A stretch of 64,000 nt of DNA from Phyllobacteriaceae bacterium (GCA_002708825.1 PAPF01000027.1:1-64000), one strand, 5' to 3'; shown: positions 9,716 to 19,216, counted from the stretch's first letter. The notes: generated from the letters alone by a model not told the origin. A program made the numbers and translations.

Positions 9716-10660
9716 ATGACAAGCAGCCGTTTTGCCCCGCGCACCCTCGCCTCGCCCACCGGCGCCACCTTGAACCTCTATCACCGCGAAGCGGAGGCAG
9801 AGGCCATCGGCGTCGTCCAGATCAACCATGGCCTCGCCGAACATTCGGCCCGCTATGCCCGCTTCGCCAGTGAACTCGCCCGCGCCGGCTTCCATGTCTA
9901 TGCACAGGATCACCGCGGCCACGGCGGGACCGTGGTATCGAACACGCCCCGGCAGATGTTCGCCTGGAAGGACGGCGCGGACAAGGTCATCGCCGACGTC
10001 GACATGGTGCACGACCTGATCGCCGGACAGCACCCGGACCTGCCCGTCATTGCGTTCGGCCATTCCATGGGTGGGCTGATCACGCTCAACTACGCGATGA
10101 AGCATGCGCAGCGGCTTGCCGGAGCCGCCATCTGGAACTCCAACTTCTCGGCCGGCGCCCTTGGTCATGTGGCCCGCGCCTTGCTCGCCTGGGAGCGTTT
10201 CCGCCTCGGGTCGGATGCGCCCTCGCGCATTCTTCCGAAACTGACCTTTCAGGCATGGAACCGGCAGTTCGAACCGGTGCGGACCGAATTCGACTGGTTG
10301 TCACGCGACGAGGCGGAGGTCGACAAGTATGTCGCCGATCCGCTGTGCGGCTGGGATGCCTCCGTTTCCCTCTGGCAGGACCTGTTCGGCTTCATCTTCG
10401 CAGGCGCGAATGATGCCGGGCTGAAGGCCATACCGCGCGATTTCCCGCTTCATCTGCTTGGCGGCGAAAGGGACCCGGCAACCGATGGCGGCAAGGCTGT
10501 CAGCCACCTGAAAGGCCGGCTGGATCGTCTGGGCTTCACGGCTGTCGATTGCACGATCCTGCCGGAAACCCGGCACGAGAGCCTCAACGAGACCAACCGC
10601 GAGGAAACGACCCGCCGCTTCCTCGAATGGGCCCGCGAGACCGTTGCACGTGCGGGCTGA
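9716..10660 (+). CDS. Alpha/beta hydrolase, lysophospholipase/monoacylglycerol lipase type
   Basis: A 314-aa Hydrolase_4 (serine aminopeptidase S33 group) protein. The oxyanion motif NHGLAEHSARY occurs early, the nucleophile is S117 in GHSMGG, and D253 (GGERDP) and H287 (TRHES) complete a likely catalytic triad. No signal peptide is seen, so it is probably cytosolic or membrane-peripheral, cleaving lysophospholipids or monoacylglycerols. It stands alone, divergent from ettA, with 80 nt before the TerC gene. Confidence 0.87.
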   Translation: MTSSRFAPRTLASPTGATLNLYHREAEAEAIGVVQINHGLAEHSARYARFASELARAGFHVYAQDHRGHGGTVVSNTPRQMFAWKDGADKVIADVDMVHDLIAGQHPDLPVIAFGHSMGGLITLNYAMKHAQRLAGAAIWNSNFSAGALGHVARALLAWERFRLGSDAPSRILPKLTFQAWNRQFEPVRTEFDWLSRDEAEVDKYVADPLCGWDASVSLWQDLFGFIFAGANDAGLKAIPRDFPLHLLGGERDPATDGGKAVSHLKGRLDRLGFTAVDCTILPETRHESLNETNREETTRRFLEWARETVARAG

Positions 10661-10740
10661 AAGCCTGTGGAGCCTCCGGCCGTCATCTGCTACCTGTCTT
10701 CCGCCTTTATTATTTCGATTCAACGGCCGGGACCGGAACC

Positions 10741-11559
10741 ATGTTTGCTGAACTCTTTACCATCGAGCATCTGACCACATTCCTTGTGCTGACCGCGCTG
10801 GAAACCGTCCTCGGTTTCGACAACCTGCTCTACATATCCATCGAGGCGAAGCGGGTGGCTCCGGACCGTCAGGCCTTCGTGCGCAAATGGGGCATCATCC
10901 TGGCAATCGGCCTGCGCATCGTCCTGCTTTTCGTGGTTCTTCAGCTCATCCAGGCATTCCAGGATCCCCTCTTCACGATCAACATCCCGCCTTTCGTGGA
11001 CGGTGCGGTCTCGGGCCATGCGCTGATCGTGCTGGCTGGCGGCGTCTTCCTCCTCTACACGGCCATGAAGGAAATCCTCCACATGATGAGCCTTGAGGAA
11101 CACGACGCGGATGCCGGAAGGAAAGGCAGCAAATCGCTAGCCAGTGCCATGTTCTGGATCCTGGCCATGAACCTGGTTTTCTCATTCGATACAGTGCTTT
11201 CCGCCGTGGCGCTGACCAAGAATTTCATCGTCATGACGGCTGCCATCGTGGTATCGGGCGCCCTGATGGTTCTCATGGCCGAGACGGTCGCGAACTTCCT
11301 CAAGCGCAACCGGATGTACGAAGTGCTCGGCCTTTTCGTCCTCTTGCTGGTCGGCATCATGCTGATGAGCGAAGGCGGACACATCGCCCACCTGCACTTC
11401 TTCGGCTACGAGGTCACGGCCATGTCCAAGGCCACCTTCTATTTCGTCCTTGTCACGATGGTGCTGGTGGAGGTCGTCCAGGGCCGCTACCAGCGCAAGC
11501 TCATGGCGGAAAAGCAGCAGATGATGGCGCAAGCCGGAGCGGTGCAGGACCATGGGTGA
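10741..11559 (+). CDS. TerC-family integral membrane protein
   Basis: A 272-aa membrane protein with 7-8 hydrophobic helices and the TerC acidic signatures ETVLGFDNLLYI (about residues 21-32) and FSFDTVLSAVAL (about 150-165), whose aspartates are proposed to bind metal. Family members include Mn2+ exporters used for metalation of exoenzymes and tellurium-resistance proteins. The gene overlaps the CoA-transferase start by 8 nt, an odd operon partner, so the role may differ from classic TerC. Confidence 0.88.
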   Translation: MFAELFTIEHLTTFLVLTALETVLGFDNLLYISIEAKRVAPDRQAFVRKWGIILAIGLRIVLLFVVLQLIQAFQDPLFTINIPPFVDGAVSGHALIVLAGGVFLLYTAMKEILHMMSLEEHDADAGRKGSKSLASAMFWILAMNLVFSFDTVLSAVALTKNFIVMTAAIVVSGALMVLMAETVANFLKRNRMYEVLGLFVLLLVGIMLMSEGGHIAHLHFFGYEVTAMSKATFYFVLVTMVLVEVVQGRYQRKLMAEKQQMMAQAGAVQDHG

Positions 11560-12727
11560 TTCTCCCCTGAACGGCATCCGCGTCATCGAACTGGCGCGTA
11601 TCCTTGCCGGCCCCTGGGCCGGGCAATTGCTGGCCGATCTCGGCGCCGACGTGATCAAGGTCGAGAAGCCGGGCGATGGCGACGACACGCGTCACTGGGG
11701 ACCGCCCTTCGTCACCGGCGCCGATGGCGAAAACCTGTCCGCCGCCTATTATCATTCCACCAATCGCGGCAAGCGGTCGGTCGCCATCGACATTGCCTCG
11801 CCGGAAGGGGCCGAAACCGTTCGCAGGCTGATTGCCGGGGCCGATGTCGTCATCGAGAATTTCAAGGTCGGCGGTCTGAAGAAATACGGTCTCGACTACG
11901 AAAGCGTGAAGGCGCTCAACCCGCGCCTGGTCTATTGCTCCATCACCGGATTCGGCCAGACCGGCCCCTATGCCCCCAGGGCCGGATATGATTTCATCAT
12001 CCAGGCCATGGCCGGCATGATGTCGATCACCGGCGAACCCGGCCGCGAGCCGCAAAAGGCCGGTGTCGCCATTTCCGACATCTTCACCGGGCTCTATTCG
12101 GTGATCGCCATCCAGGCGGCCTTGCGCCATGCGGAAAGAACGGGTGAAGGCCAGTGGATCGACATGGCCCTGTTCGACACCCAGGCGGGCATATTGGGGA
12201 ACCAGAACCTCAACTATCTCGTTTCCGGTGTAGCACCGAAACAGATGGGCAACGCCCACATGAACATCGCCCCTTACGAGGTCTTCCCCGTCAGCGACGG
12301 TCACGTCATCATTGCCGTCGGCAATGACGGCCAGTTCCAGCGTTTCTGCAAGCTGCTTGGTGCTGCAGACCTTGCACGCGACCCGCAATTCCAAAAGAAT
12401 CCGGATCGCGTGTCCGACCGCGAACGCCTTCGCGAGGCGATCATCGGCTACATGAAGGACTGGACCAAGGCGGACATGCTGGCCGCTTGCGAGGCCAATG
12501 CCGTTCCCGCCGGACCGATCAACAACATTGCCGAGATGTTCGCCGATCCGCAGATCAAGGCGCGCCAGATGCGTTTCGACCTGGCCGACCGGGCCGGGAC
12601 GGAGATACCGCAGGTGCGCGCGCCGATCCTGCTGCCGGCCTCTCCCCTGAACTACCGGCGCCCCTCGCCCCGGTTGGGTGAACATACGGCAGAAGTCCTT
12701 GGTGAACTGAAAGAAGACAGCGAATGA
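11552..12727 (+). CDS. CaiB/BaiF family (class III) CoA-transferase
   Basis: A 391-aa class III CoA-transferase moving CoA between carboxylic acids. The N-terminal motif VIELARILAGPWAGQLLADLGADVIKVE is split here as RVIELARILAGPWAG followed by LADLGADVIKVEKPGDGD; the catalytic aspartate is probably that in WIDMALFDTQAG (near residue 205). It overlaps TerC upstream by 8 nt and the ThDP enzyme downstream by 4 nt (ATGA), so translation of the three is coupled. Substrates are unknown; formyl-CoA:oxalate transfer is one option but not supported by the downstream enzyme. Confidence 0.86.
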   Translation: MGDSPLNGIRVIELARILAGPWAGQLLADLGADVIKVEKPGDGDDTRHWGPPFVTGADGENLSAAYYHSTNRGKRSVAIDIASPEGAETVRRLIAGADVVIENFKVGGLKKYGLDYESVKALNPRLVYCSITGFGQTGPYAPRAGYDFIIQAMAGMMSITGEPGREPQKAGVAISDIFTGLYSVIAIQAALRHAERTGEGQWIDMALFDTQAGILGNQNLNYLVSGVAPKQMGNAHMNIAPYEVFPVSDGHVIIAVGNDGQFQRFCKLLGAADLARDPQFQKNPDRVSDRERLREAIIGYMKDWTKADMLAACEANAVPAGPINNIAEMFADPQIKARQMRFDLADRAGTEIPQVRAPILLPASPLNYRRPSPRLGEHTAEVLGELKEDSE

Positions 12728-14376
12728 AGACCGGCGGCCAACTCATCGTCGATTGCCTGGAAGCCAACGGCGCCACGCATGCGTTTCTCGTGCCCGGCGA
12801 AAGCTACCTTGCCGTGCTCGATGCGCTGCACGATTCCTCGATCAGGCCCGTGGTCTGCCGCCAGGAAGGTGGCGCGGCCATGATGGCCGACTGCCATGGC
12901 CGCCTCACCGGCGAACCGGGCATCTGTTTCGTCACCCGTGGTCCCGGCGCCACCAATGCTTCGGCCGGTGTTCATATCGCGTCGCAGGATTCAACGCCGA
13001 TGATCCTGTTCATCGGCCAGATTGCGCGCGGCATCCGCGAACGCGAGGCCTTTCAGGAGGTCGATTACAAGCGCTTTTTCGGCGACATGGCCAAATGGGT
13101 TGCCGAGATCGATGATGCCGCACGCATCCCCGAATTCGTCACCCGTGCCTATGCCACGGCAACGTCGGGACGGCCGGGCCCGGTGGTTCTGGTGCTGCCG
13201 GAAGACATGCTGGTCGAGGCGGTCGATGCGCCGGAACCCATGCCCTGCATGCCGGTGGAAACCGCCCCGTCGCCTGCGGCAATGGATGCCCTTTGCGGCT
13301 ATCTGGAGCGTGCCTCGCGCCCCTTCGTGATCCTCGGCGGGTCCGGCTGGACGCGCGAAGCCGTGTCGCATTTCCAGTCCGCGGCAGAGAAATGGGCCCT
13401 TCCCGTCGGCGTCTCCTTCCGCCGCCAGATGCTGTTCGACCACCTTCATCCCTGCTATGCCGGCGATGTCGGCATTTCCATCAATCCGGCCCTTGCCCGG
13501 CGCGTGAAGGACGCGGACCTTGTCCTGCTCATCGGTGGCCGCATGTCGGAAATGCCGAGCCAGGATTATACGCTTCTCAAAAGCCCCTACCCTGACCAGA
13601 CACTCGTCCACGTGCATGCAAGCGCCGAGGAACTCGGCCGTGTCTACCGGCCCGCGCTTGCCATCCATTCCCGGCCCGCAGCTTTTGCGGAGGCGTTTGC
13701 CGCACTGACACCGCCCGCCGCGCCACCCGCCTGGGCAGACGAGACGCCGAAGGCCCATGCCGAATATCGCGCCTGGTCGACCCCGCCGGAGACCGGACCC
13801 GGCGACGTCGCCATGGGGCCGATCATGACGCATCTGGAAGAGGTGCTGCCGCCCGACGCGATCCTGACCAACGGCGCGGGCAATTATGCGACATGGCTGC
13901 ACCGCTTCCACCGCTTCCGCCGCTTCGCCACGCAGGGCGCGCCGACGTCCGGCTCGATGGGCTATGGTGTGCCGGGCGCCGTGGCAGCAAAGCTGCTGTT
14001 TCCGGAGCGCGAGGTCATCGCATTCGCCGGTGACGGCTGTTTCCAGATGACGGGCCAGGAGTTCGGCACCGCCATGCAGCACGGCGCCAACATCATCGTA
14101 CTCGTGATCAACAACGGGATCTATGGCACGATCCGGATGCACCAGGAACGCGAATATCCCGGCCGCGTCTCCGGGACCGACATGGTCAATCCCGATTTCG
14201 CCGCCCTTGCCCGGGCCTATGGCGGCCATGGGGAAACGGTGCGGACAACGGATGAATTCGCGCCCGCATTCGAACGCGCGCGCCAGGCCGGCAAGCCGGC
14301 CATCATCGAGATACTGCTCGATCCGGAAGCCCTGACCGTATCGCGGACGCTGAGCGACATCCGCGCGGGCAAATAG
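12724..14376 (+). CDS. Thiamine-diphosphate-binding enzyme, acetolactate synthase-like
   Basis: A 550-aa ThDP enzyme with the three-domain POX/ALS layout. The cofactor-activating glutamate is E48 in CRQEGGAAMMAD; the Mg-ThDP motif is GDGCFQMTGQE (D437) to NNGIYGT. The central domain is short on FAD-binding features. Housekeeping acetolactate synthase is normally longer and paired with a small subunit, so this is a catabolic or specialised decarboxylase/carboligase. Oxalyl-CoA decarboxylase was considered because of the CoA-transferase neighbour, but motifs around the first glutamate do not look like that family. The stop codon abuts the stop of the convergent AEC gene with no spacer. Confidence 0.82.
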   Translation: MKTGGQLIVDCLEANGATHAFLVPGESYLAVLDALHDSSIRPVVCRQEGGAAMMADCHGRLTGEPGICFVTRGPGATNASAGVHIASQDSTPMILFIGQIARGIREREAFQEVDYKRFFGDMAKWVAEIDDAARIPEFVTRAYATATSGRPGPVVLVLPEDMLVEAVDAPEPMPCMPVETAPSPAAMDALCGYLERASRPFVILGGSGWTREAVSHFQSAAEKWALPVGVSFRRQMLFDHLHPCYAGDVGISINPALARRVKDADLVLLIGGRMSEMPSQDYTLLKSPYPDQTLVHVHASAEELGRVYRPALAIHSRPAAFAEAFAALTPPAAPPAWADETPKAHAEYRAWSTPPETGPGDVAMGPIMTHLEEVLPPDAILTNGAGNYATWLHRFHRFRRFATQGAPTSGSMGYGVPGAVAAKLLFPEREVIAFAGDGCFQMTGQEFGTAMQHGANIIVLVINNGIYGTIRMHQEREYPGRVSGTDMVNPDFAALARAYGGHGETVRTTDEFAPAFERARQAGKPAIIEILLDPEALTVSRTLSDIRAGK

Positions 14377-15318
14377 TCAGAAGCCGAGATACCAGAGCAG
14401 CACCGAGAGCGTGCCGAACGAAACGACCGTCGTCCCTGTCAGCGCAACGGCGGACAACTCTTCCTGCCCGTGCGCCTGCGCGAGGATCGTGTAGATTCCG
14501 AAGATCGGCAATGCGCCGGTTATGATGAGCGCCTTGACCTCCAGGTCGGTCAGCGGCAGCAGGCCGCTCGCCGCCACGATCGAGACCCCGGCAAGTATGG
14601 CAAGCGGATGCATGAGCAACTTGCCGGCGATGACCGGGACAGCGTCCTTCCACACGCCGCCAATCGCCAGCCCGGCCAGTGTACCGCCGATGACGAAGAG
14701 CGAGACGGGCGCGGCCGCGCCGGCGAACAGCCCGACCGTTCGCGTCAGCACCGACGGCAGTTCGAACGGCAGAAGCGAGACCACAAGTCCTAGCGCCAGC
14801 GCAATCACCAGCGGATTGCGCACTAGCCGCCCTGCCGCCATCAGGAAGGCCGTGACCGGGCGGCCGCCCTTTTGCTGGCTGGCCAGCGCCAGAAGAAACG
14901 GAATGATGATGGCATTTTCCACCAGCATGTTGAGCGCGAGAACGACGCCGGCAAAATCCGGATAGATGAGAACGCCGAGCGGATAACCCACGAAACCGGA
15001 ATTCGGGCAACTCATGCCCATGGCACTCATTCCGGCGCCCGCTGCTCCCTGTCCGCGCACCAGGCGCGAGAAGGTGTAGCCCAGCGTCACCATGATGAGC
15101 GAGCCGATCAGATAGGCCGTCATGTAGCCGGGGCGGATGATTTCGCCGAAGGGCTTGGTCGAAAGGGCCGTAAACAGGAGTGCCGGTAGCGCGACATAAA
15201 GGACGAAGCTGCCCAGAAGACGCATGTCCGAGGCCTTGAACAGGCCGGCCCTGACCGAGATGAACCCCGTAAGGATGGCGAGGTAGATGGGGCCTGTGAT
15301 CGACAGGATGGACAGCAT
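14377..15318 (-). CDS. AEC-family (auxin efflux carrier-like) transporter
   Basis: A 313-aa inner-membrane protein with about ten helices arranged as two five-helix repeats; helices contain MGMSCPNSGFVGYPLG (near residue 105) and ITGALPIFGIYTILAQ (near 265), the broken-helix signatures of AEC proteins such as MdcF. These export malonate, malate or other organic anions. The gene is convergent with the ThDP gene (stops touching) and downstream of the paaABCDE operon, separated from it by a strong hairpin. Confidence 0.85.
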   Translation of the reverse strand: MLSILSITGPIYLAILTGFISVRAGLFKASDMRLLGSFVLYVALPALLFTALSTKPFGEIIRPGYMTAYLIGSLIMVTLGYTFSRLVRGQGAAGAGMSAMGMSCPNSGFVGYPLGVLIYPDFAGVVLALNMLVENAIIIPFLLALASQQKGGRPVTAFLMAAGRLVRNPLVIALALGLVVSLLPFELPSVLTRTVGLFAGAAAPVSLFVIGGTLAGLAIGGVWKDAVPVIAGKLLMHPLAILAGVSIVAASGLLPLTDLEVKALIITGALPIFGIYTILAQAHGQEELSAVALTGTTVVSFGTLSVLLWYLGF

Positions 15319-15418
15319 GGATGGGGACCGGTCGCCAATGCGGATGTGAATGCAGCGGAGTCCGGGTTAGCACGTCCGTCCGCCGGTCCAAAGCCGGACG
15401 GCGAACCGGAACGCAAAA

Positions 15419-15462
15419 GCAATACGCCCGCCATCATTTCAATGGCGGGCGTTGCGTTTTTT
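15419..15462. terminator. Rho-independent terminator after paaE
   Basis: GCAATACGCCCGCCAT (15419-15434) pairs with ATGGCGGGCGTTGC (15442-15455), with a 2-nt TA bulge and a 7-nt loop. The plus side ends in six T (15457-15462); the minus side, which matters for paaE, is followed by TTTT in CTTTTGC. It closes the paaABCDE transcript. Confidence 0.75.
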
Positions 15463-15476
15463 CAGTGCGCGTTTTC

Positions 15477-16553
15477 TCAGACCGCGTCGAAATCGAGCAC
15501 CAGCTTGTCGGAGGTCGCGCGCGTCTGGCAGGCGAGCGTGTAGCCTGCCTCCACTTCCCAGGGCTCCAGCGAGAAGTTCATGGCCATTTCGGAAGACCCT
15601 TCCACCACCTTGCAGCGGCAGGTGCAGCACATCCCGTTGGCGCACGACCATGGCAATTCATGGCCCGCCTTGTGGGCGGCATCCAGAACGCTCTGCTCCG
15701 GATTGGTAATCGCGAAACGCTTGCGAACGCCGTCATGGACGACTTCGACCGCAACGCCCTTCTCCGCTGCCTCGCGCGCGGCTGCCGAAGCCGGACGCGC
15801 TTTCGGCGTCTCGCCGTCAAGCGTGAACCGCTCGAAGCGGATGCGCCCTTCCGGCATGCCGAGGTCTTTCAGCGTGTCGGCGACCGCGTCGATCATGGCA
15901 CCCGGACCGCACAGGAAGGCGAGGTCATGGTTGGCCGGATCGATCATGCCGCGCGCAGCAAACAGCCGGATGCGTTCACCGTCGATCCGGCCGTTCAGCG
16001 CATCGACATCCTGGCTTTCGCGCGAAAGCACGTGGATCAGCGAGAACCGGCCCATGTGGCGGTCCTTGAGATCCTCGACCTCTTCCAGGAACATGATCGA
16101 GCCCGTTTCGCGATTGCCATAGACGAGCGTCACGCGGCTTCCCGGCTCATGGCCGAGCACCGCCTTGGCGATGGCTAGCATGGGCGTGATGCCGGAACCG
16201 GCCGCGACAAGCAGGTAGTCGTGATCGCCGCCGATTTCCGGCGTGAACCGGCCTTCCGGCTCCATGACCCGGATCACGTCGCCTGTCGAAAGCTTTTCGG
16301 TCACGAAGCTGGAAAACCGCCCGTCCTCGACCCGTCGGATGCCGACCCGCAAATGCGGCTCGCCCGGCCCCGAGCAGATCGAATAGGACCGGCGCAATTC
16401 CTCACCGTCCACATCGGCCGACAGCGTCAGGTACTGCCCGGGCTTGAAGGCGAAACGCTCCTTCAGATCGGCGGGGATGTCGAAGGCGATGGAAACGGCA
16501 TCCGGTGTCTCGCGGTCGATGCGCGCTACGGTCAGGTCGTGAAAACGGGACAT
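15477..16553 (-). CDS. paaE: 1,2-phenylacetyl-CoA epoxidase, reductase subunit PaaE
   Basis: A 358-aa flavin/iron-sulfur reductase that passes NADPH electrons to the PaaAC oxygenase. An N-terminal FAD-binding barrel has RRSYSICSGPGE (about residue 60), followed by an NAD(P) domain (LLVAAGSGITPMLAI, then FLCGPGAMIDAV) and a C-terminal plant-type [2Fe-2S] ferredoxin with CANGMCCTC and LACQT. ATG 16553 follows GAGGAGG, which overlaps the paaD stop. It is the last gene of paaABCDE. Confidence 0.95.
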   Translation of the reverse strand: MSRFHDLTVARIDRETPDAVSIAFDIPADLKERFAFKPGQYLTLSADVDGEELRRSYSICSGPGEPHLRVGIRRVEDGRFSSFVTEKLSTGDVIRVMEPEGRFTPEIGGDHDYLLVAAGSGITPMLAIAKAVLGHEPGSRVTLVYGNRETGSIMFLEEVEDLKDRHMGRFSLIHVLSRESQDVDALNGRIDGERIRLFAARGMIDPANHDLAFLCGPGAMIDAVADTLKDLGMPEGRIRFERFTLDGETPKARPASAAAREAAEKGVAVEVVHDGVRKRFAITNPEQSVLDAAHKAGHELPWSCANGMCCTCRCKVVEGSSEMAMNFSLEPWEVEAGYTLACQTRATSDKLVLDFDAV

Positions 16554-16563
16554 GGTCGCCTCC

Positions 16564-17064
16564 TCACAGGCATTTGAAATAGTCGAACGGTTCGCGGCAG
16601 GCCTTGCAGCGCCAATGCGCCTTGCAGGGCGTCGATCCGAATTCCGACAACCGTTCGGTATCGGTGGAGCCGCATTTCGGGCAGGCCACCTCCTCCTCGC
16701 CGAACAGCGCGCGGATCGAGTTCGAAGCTTTCTTTGGCGGTGCGATGCCATAGGCGCGCAGCTTCTCCCGCCCCTCGTCGGTGATCCAGTCGGTGGTCCA
16801 GGCCGGATGCAGCACCCGCTCGACACGAACGTCGAAACCGGCATCGCGCAGCGCGGCTTCAACCGCCAGTTCGATGGCGACGGTCGCCGGGCAGCCCGAA
16901 TAGGTCGGCGTGACCTTCGCCACGGCGATGCCCTCGTCATCGAGATCGACGGAACGCAGGATGCCGAGATCGGCCACCGTCACGCAGGGCACTTCCGGGT
17001 CGGGCACGGAAGCGGCGGCCTCCCAGGCGCGGGCTGCGTCGGCGCTGTGCGCCATCGTCACCAT
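16564..17064 (-). CDS. paaD: 1,2-phenylacetyl-CoA epoxidase subunit PaaD (metal-cluster assembly factor)
   Basis: A 166-aa protein. The N-terminal two thirds form a MIP18/SufT-like (DUF59) domain with VPDPEVPCVTVADLGI and TYSGCPAT. The C terminus carries a four-cysteine zinc- or Fe-S-binding motif, CPKCG with CKACREPFDYFKC. PaaD is required for assembly or function of the epoxidase. ATG 17064 overlaps the paaC stop by 7 nt (ATGGTGA); an internal ATG at 17055 is an alternative start. Confidence 0.93.
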   Translation of the reverse strand: MVTMAHSADAARAWEAAASVPDPEVPCVTVADLGILRSVDLDDEGIAVAKVTPTYSGCPATVAIELAVEAALRDAGFDVRVERVLHPAWTTDWITDEGREKLRAYGIAPPKKASNSIRALFGEEEVACPKCGSTDTERLSEFGSTPCKAHWRCKACREPFDYFKCL

Positions 17065-17819
17065 GTCGCGCCCGGATAGGTGCGCTGCATGTACTGCAGC
17101 TCGGCAAGAAGGTGCCCCATTTCCTCGCCATGCAGGCCGGCACGACCACCGCGCGGCCCTTCGTCGCTGTCCGGCAGGGTCAGTCCCGCGGCGGCGAAGA
17201 TCGGTCCGATCGTCTGCTCGAAGGCCGGCTTCAGCGATGCCGGGTCCGGTGCAACGCCCGCCTCGGCCATGGCCTGCGTCACGGCGTCGGACTGGAAAAG
17301 CTCACCGGTATAGCGGTGCAGCGCCTCCACGGCAGCCGCCATGCGCCGCGCGCTTTCCTCGGTACCGTCGCCAAGCCGGATCACCCATTCGCCGGCGTGG
17401 CGGATATGGTAGGCCACCTCCTTGATCGCCTTGGCGGCAATGGCGCGGATGGTCTCATCCGTGGATGCCAGGCACTGCGTCCAGTAGGCCTCCATGTAAG
17501 CGGCGAAATAAAGCTGGCGCAGCATCGTATGGGCGAAATCGCCGTTCGGGCGTTCCACCATCAGGCAATTGGTGTAATCCCGCTCGCGGCGCATGTAGGC
17601 CAGGTCGTCCTCGGTCCGCCCCTTGCCTTCCAGTTCTGCGGCATACTGGTAAAGGGAGCGCGCCTGTCCGATGAGATCGAGCGCCATGTTGGGCATGGCG
17701 AGATCTTCTTCCAGCATCGGCGCATGGCCGCACCATTCCGAAACGCGATGGCCGAGGATCAGGTGATCGTCGGCAAGGCGCAGCACCAGCGCCAGCCGGG
17801 CATCGTTCGTGTCTTTCAT
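17058..17819 (-). CDS. paaC: 1,2-phenylacetyl-CoA epoxidase subunit PaaC
   Basis: A 253-aa ferritin-like structural subunit that forms the catalytic core with PaaA. Long helices contain LRLADDHLILGHRVSEW, DLIGQARSLYQYAAE and EVAYHIRHAGEWVIRLGDGT. PaaC keeps the fold but is regarded as lacking the catalytic di-iron centre. ATG 17819 follows AGGAAGA. It lies between paaB (43-nt gap) and paaD (overlap). Confidence 0.94.
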   Translation of the reverse strand: MKDTNDARLALVLRLADDHLILGHRVSEWCGHAPMLEEDLAMPNMALDLIGQARSLYQYAAELEGKGRTEDDLAYMRRERDYTNCLMVERPNGDFAHTMLRQLYFAAYMEAYWTQCLASTDETIRAIAAKAIKEVAYHIRHAGEWVIRLGDGTEESARRMAAAVEALHRYTGELFQSDAVTQAMAEAGVAPDPASLKPAFEQTIGPIFAAAGLTLPDSDEGPRGGRAGLHGEEMGHLLAELQYMQRTYPGATW

Positions 17820-17862
17820 GTCGTTCTTCCTCCGCTGACGGACCCTGGCGGCTTGCAGCCGG

Positions 17863-18150
17863 TCACATGTGGCCCACGTCTTCCGGGATCTCGTAGAAAG
17901 TCGGATGGCGGTAGATCTTGGAGGCGGTCGGCTCGAAGTTCTCGTCCTTCTGCGCAGGATCGGACGCCGTGATCGCGCTGGATGGCACGACCCAGATCGA
18001 GGTGCCCTCGCCCCGCCGCGTGTAGACGTCGCGCGCCGCCTGCAGGGCAAGCTCGGCGTCAGCGGCATGCAGCGAGCCGCAATGCTTGTGCGACAGGCCA
18101 TTGCGCGGCCGGATGAAGACTTCCCAAAGGGGCGTTTCGTTCTTGCTCAT
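17863..18150 (-). CDS. paaB: 1,2-phenylacetyl-CoA epoxidase subunit PaaB
   Basis: A 95-aa small subunit of the phenylacetyl-CoA epoxidase, proposed to bridge AC heterodimers. The family start PLWEVFIRPRNGLSHKHCGSL and the ending PTFYEIPEDVGHM are both present. ATG 18150 follows GGAGGAC; a GTG three bases earlier is possible. It is the second gene of the operon. Confidence 0.94.
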   Translation of the reverse strand: MSKNETPLWEVFIRPRNGLSHKHCGSLHAADAELALQAARDVYTRRGEGTSIWVVPSSAITASDPAQKDENFEPTASKIYRHPTFYEIPEDVGHM

Positions 18151-18167
18151 CACGTGTCCTCCAGACC

Positions 18168-19175
18168 TTATTCCGCTGCAATTTTCGCGGCTTGCGCACG
18201 GGCGTGCCGCTTCCCGGCATGGGCAAGTGCTGCTTCACGGACCCATTCACCGTCTTCCCAGGCCTTGCGGCGGGCGGCGATGCGGTCGCGGTTCATCGGG
18301 CCGTTGCCCTTCACCACGCGCCAGAATTCGTCCCAGTCGATCTTGCCGAAATCATAGCCGCCCTTGCCGCCGTTCTTCGCCGGGTTCCACTTCAGGTCCG
18401 GGTCGGGGAATGTCAGCCCGATGAACTCGCCTTGCGGCACGGTGGCGTCGACGAACTTCTGGCGCAACTCGTCATTGGAGAAGCGCTTGATCTTCCACTT
18501 CATCGACTGGTCGCCATGCTGGCTGTCGCCATCATGCGGACCGAACATCATCAGCGAAGGCCACCACCAGCGGTTCAGCGCATCCTGCGCCATTTCCTTC
18601 TGCTCATCCGTGCCGCGCATCAGCGTCATCATGATTTCGTAGCCCTGGCGCTGGTGGAAGCTCTCCTCCTTGCAAACGCGGATCATTGCGCGCGCATAGG
18701 GTCCGTAGGAACAGCGGCACAGCGGAATCTGGTTCATGATCGCCGCGCCGTCCACCAGCCATCCGATGGCGCCGATGTCGGCCCAGGTCAGCGTGGGATA
18801 GTTGAAGATGGAGGAATACTTCGCCTTGCCGGAAAGCAGTTCCTCGGTCATCTGGTCGCGGCTCACGCCCAGCGTCTCCGCCGCCGAATAAAGATAGAGG
18901 CCGTGGCCGCCTTCGTCCTGCACCTTGGCGAGGAGCGCGGCCTTGCGCTTCAGGCTCGGCGCGCGGGTGATCCAGTTGCCTTCCGGCAGCATGCCGACAA
19001 TCTCCGAATGGGCATGCTGGCCAATCTGCCGGATCAGCGTGCGGCGATAACCTTCCGGCATCGCGTCGTTCGGCTCGATCTTCTCTTCTGCGTCGATACG
19101 CGCCTGGAAGGCAGCCAGAAAGGCCTCGTCCTCTTCCGTAGCCGTATTCGCGCCGATAAGCCCTTGGCTGTACAT
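18168..19175 (-). CDS. paaA: 1,2-phenylacetyl-CoA epoxidase catalytic subunit PaaA
   Basis: A 335-aa di-iron oxygenase subunit that inserts one oxygen atom across the ring of phenylacetyl-CoA. Ferritin-like helices supply metal ligands in [15 protein letters not shown] (E/H, about residues 88-92) and [14 protein letters not shown] (E/H near 170); CoA-binding lysines fall in [14 protein letters not shown] 19175 follows GGAGGAA. It is the first gene of paaABCDE, driven by the promoter in 19176-19283. Confidence 0.96.
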   Translation of the reverse strand: MYSQGLIGANTATEEDEAFLAAFQARIDAEEKIEPNDAMPEGYRRTLIRQIGQHAHSEIVGMLPEGNWITRAPSLKRKAALLAKVQDEGGHGLYLYSAAETLGVSRDQMTEELLSGKAKYSSIFNYPTLTWADIGAIGWLVDGAAIMNQIPLCRCSYGPYARAMIRVCKEESFHQRQGYEIMMTLMRGTDEQKEMAQDALNRWWWPSLMMFGPHDGDSQHGDQSMKWKIKRFSNDELRQKFVDATVPQGEFIGLTFPDPDLKWNPAKNGGKGGYDFGKIDWDEFWRVVKGNGPMNRDRIAARRKAWEDGEWVREAALAHAGKRHARAQAAKIAAE

Positions 19176-19216
19176 GGCATTTCCTCCAGACTTGGCTGCC
19201 TGTTGTATCCTCTGGC

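Noticed and set aside
11552-14376. Oxalate degradation (formyl-CoA transferase plus oxalyl-CoA decarboxylase)
   Set aside because: The CoA-transferase fits only at superfamily level and the ThDP enzyme lacks oxalyl-CoA decarboxylase-like sequence around the cofactor glutamate, so I did not assign frc or oxc.
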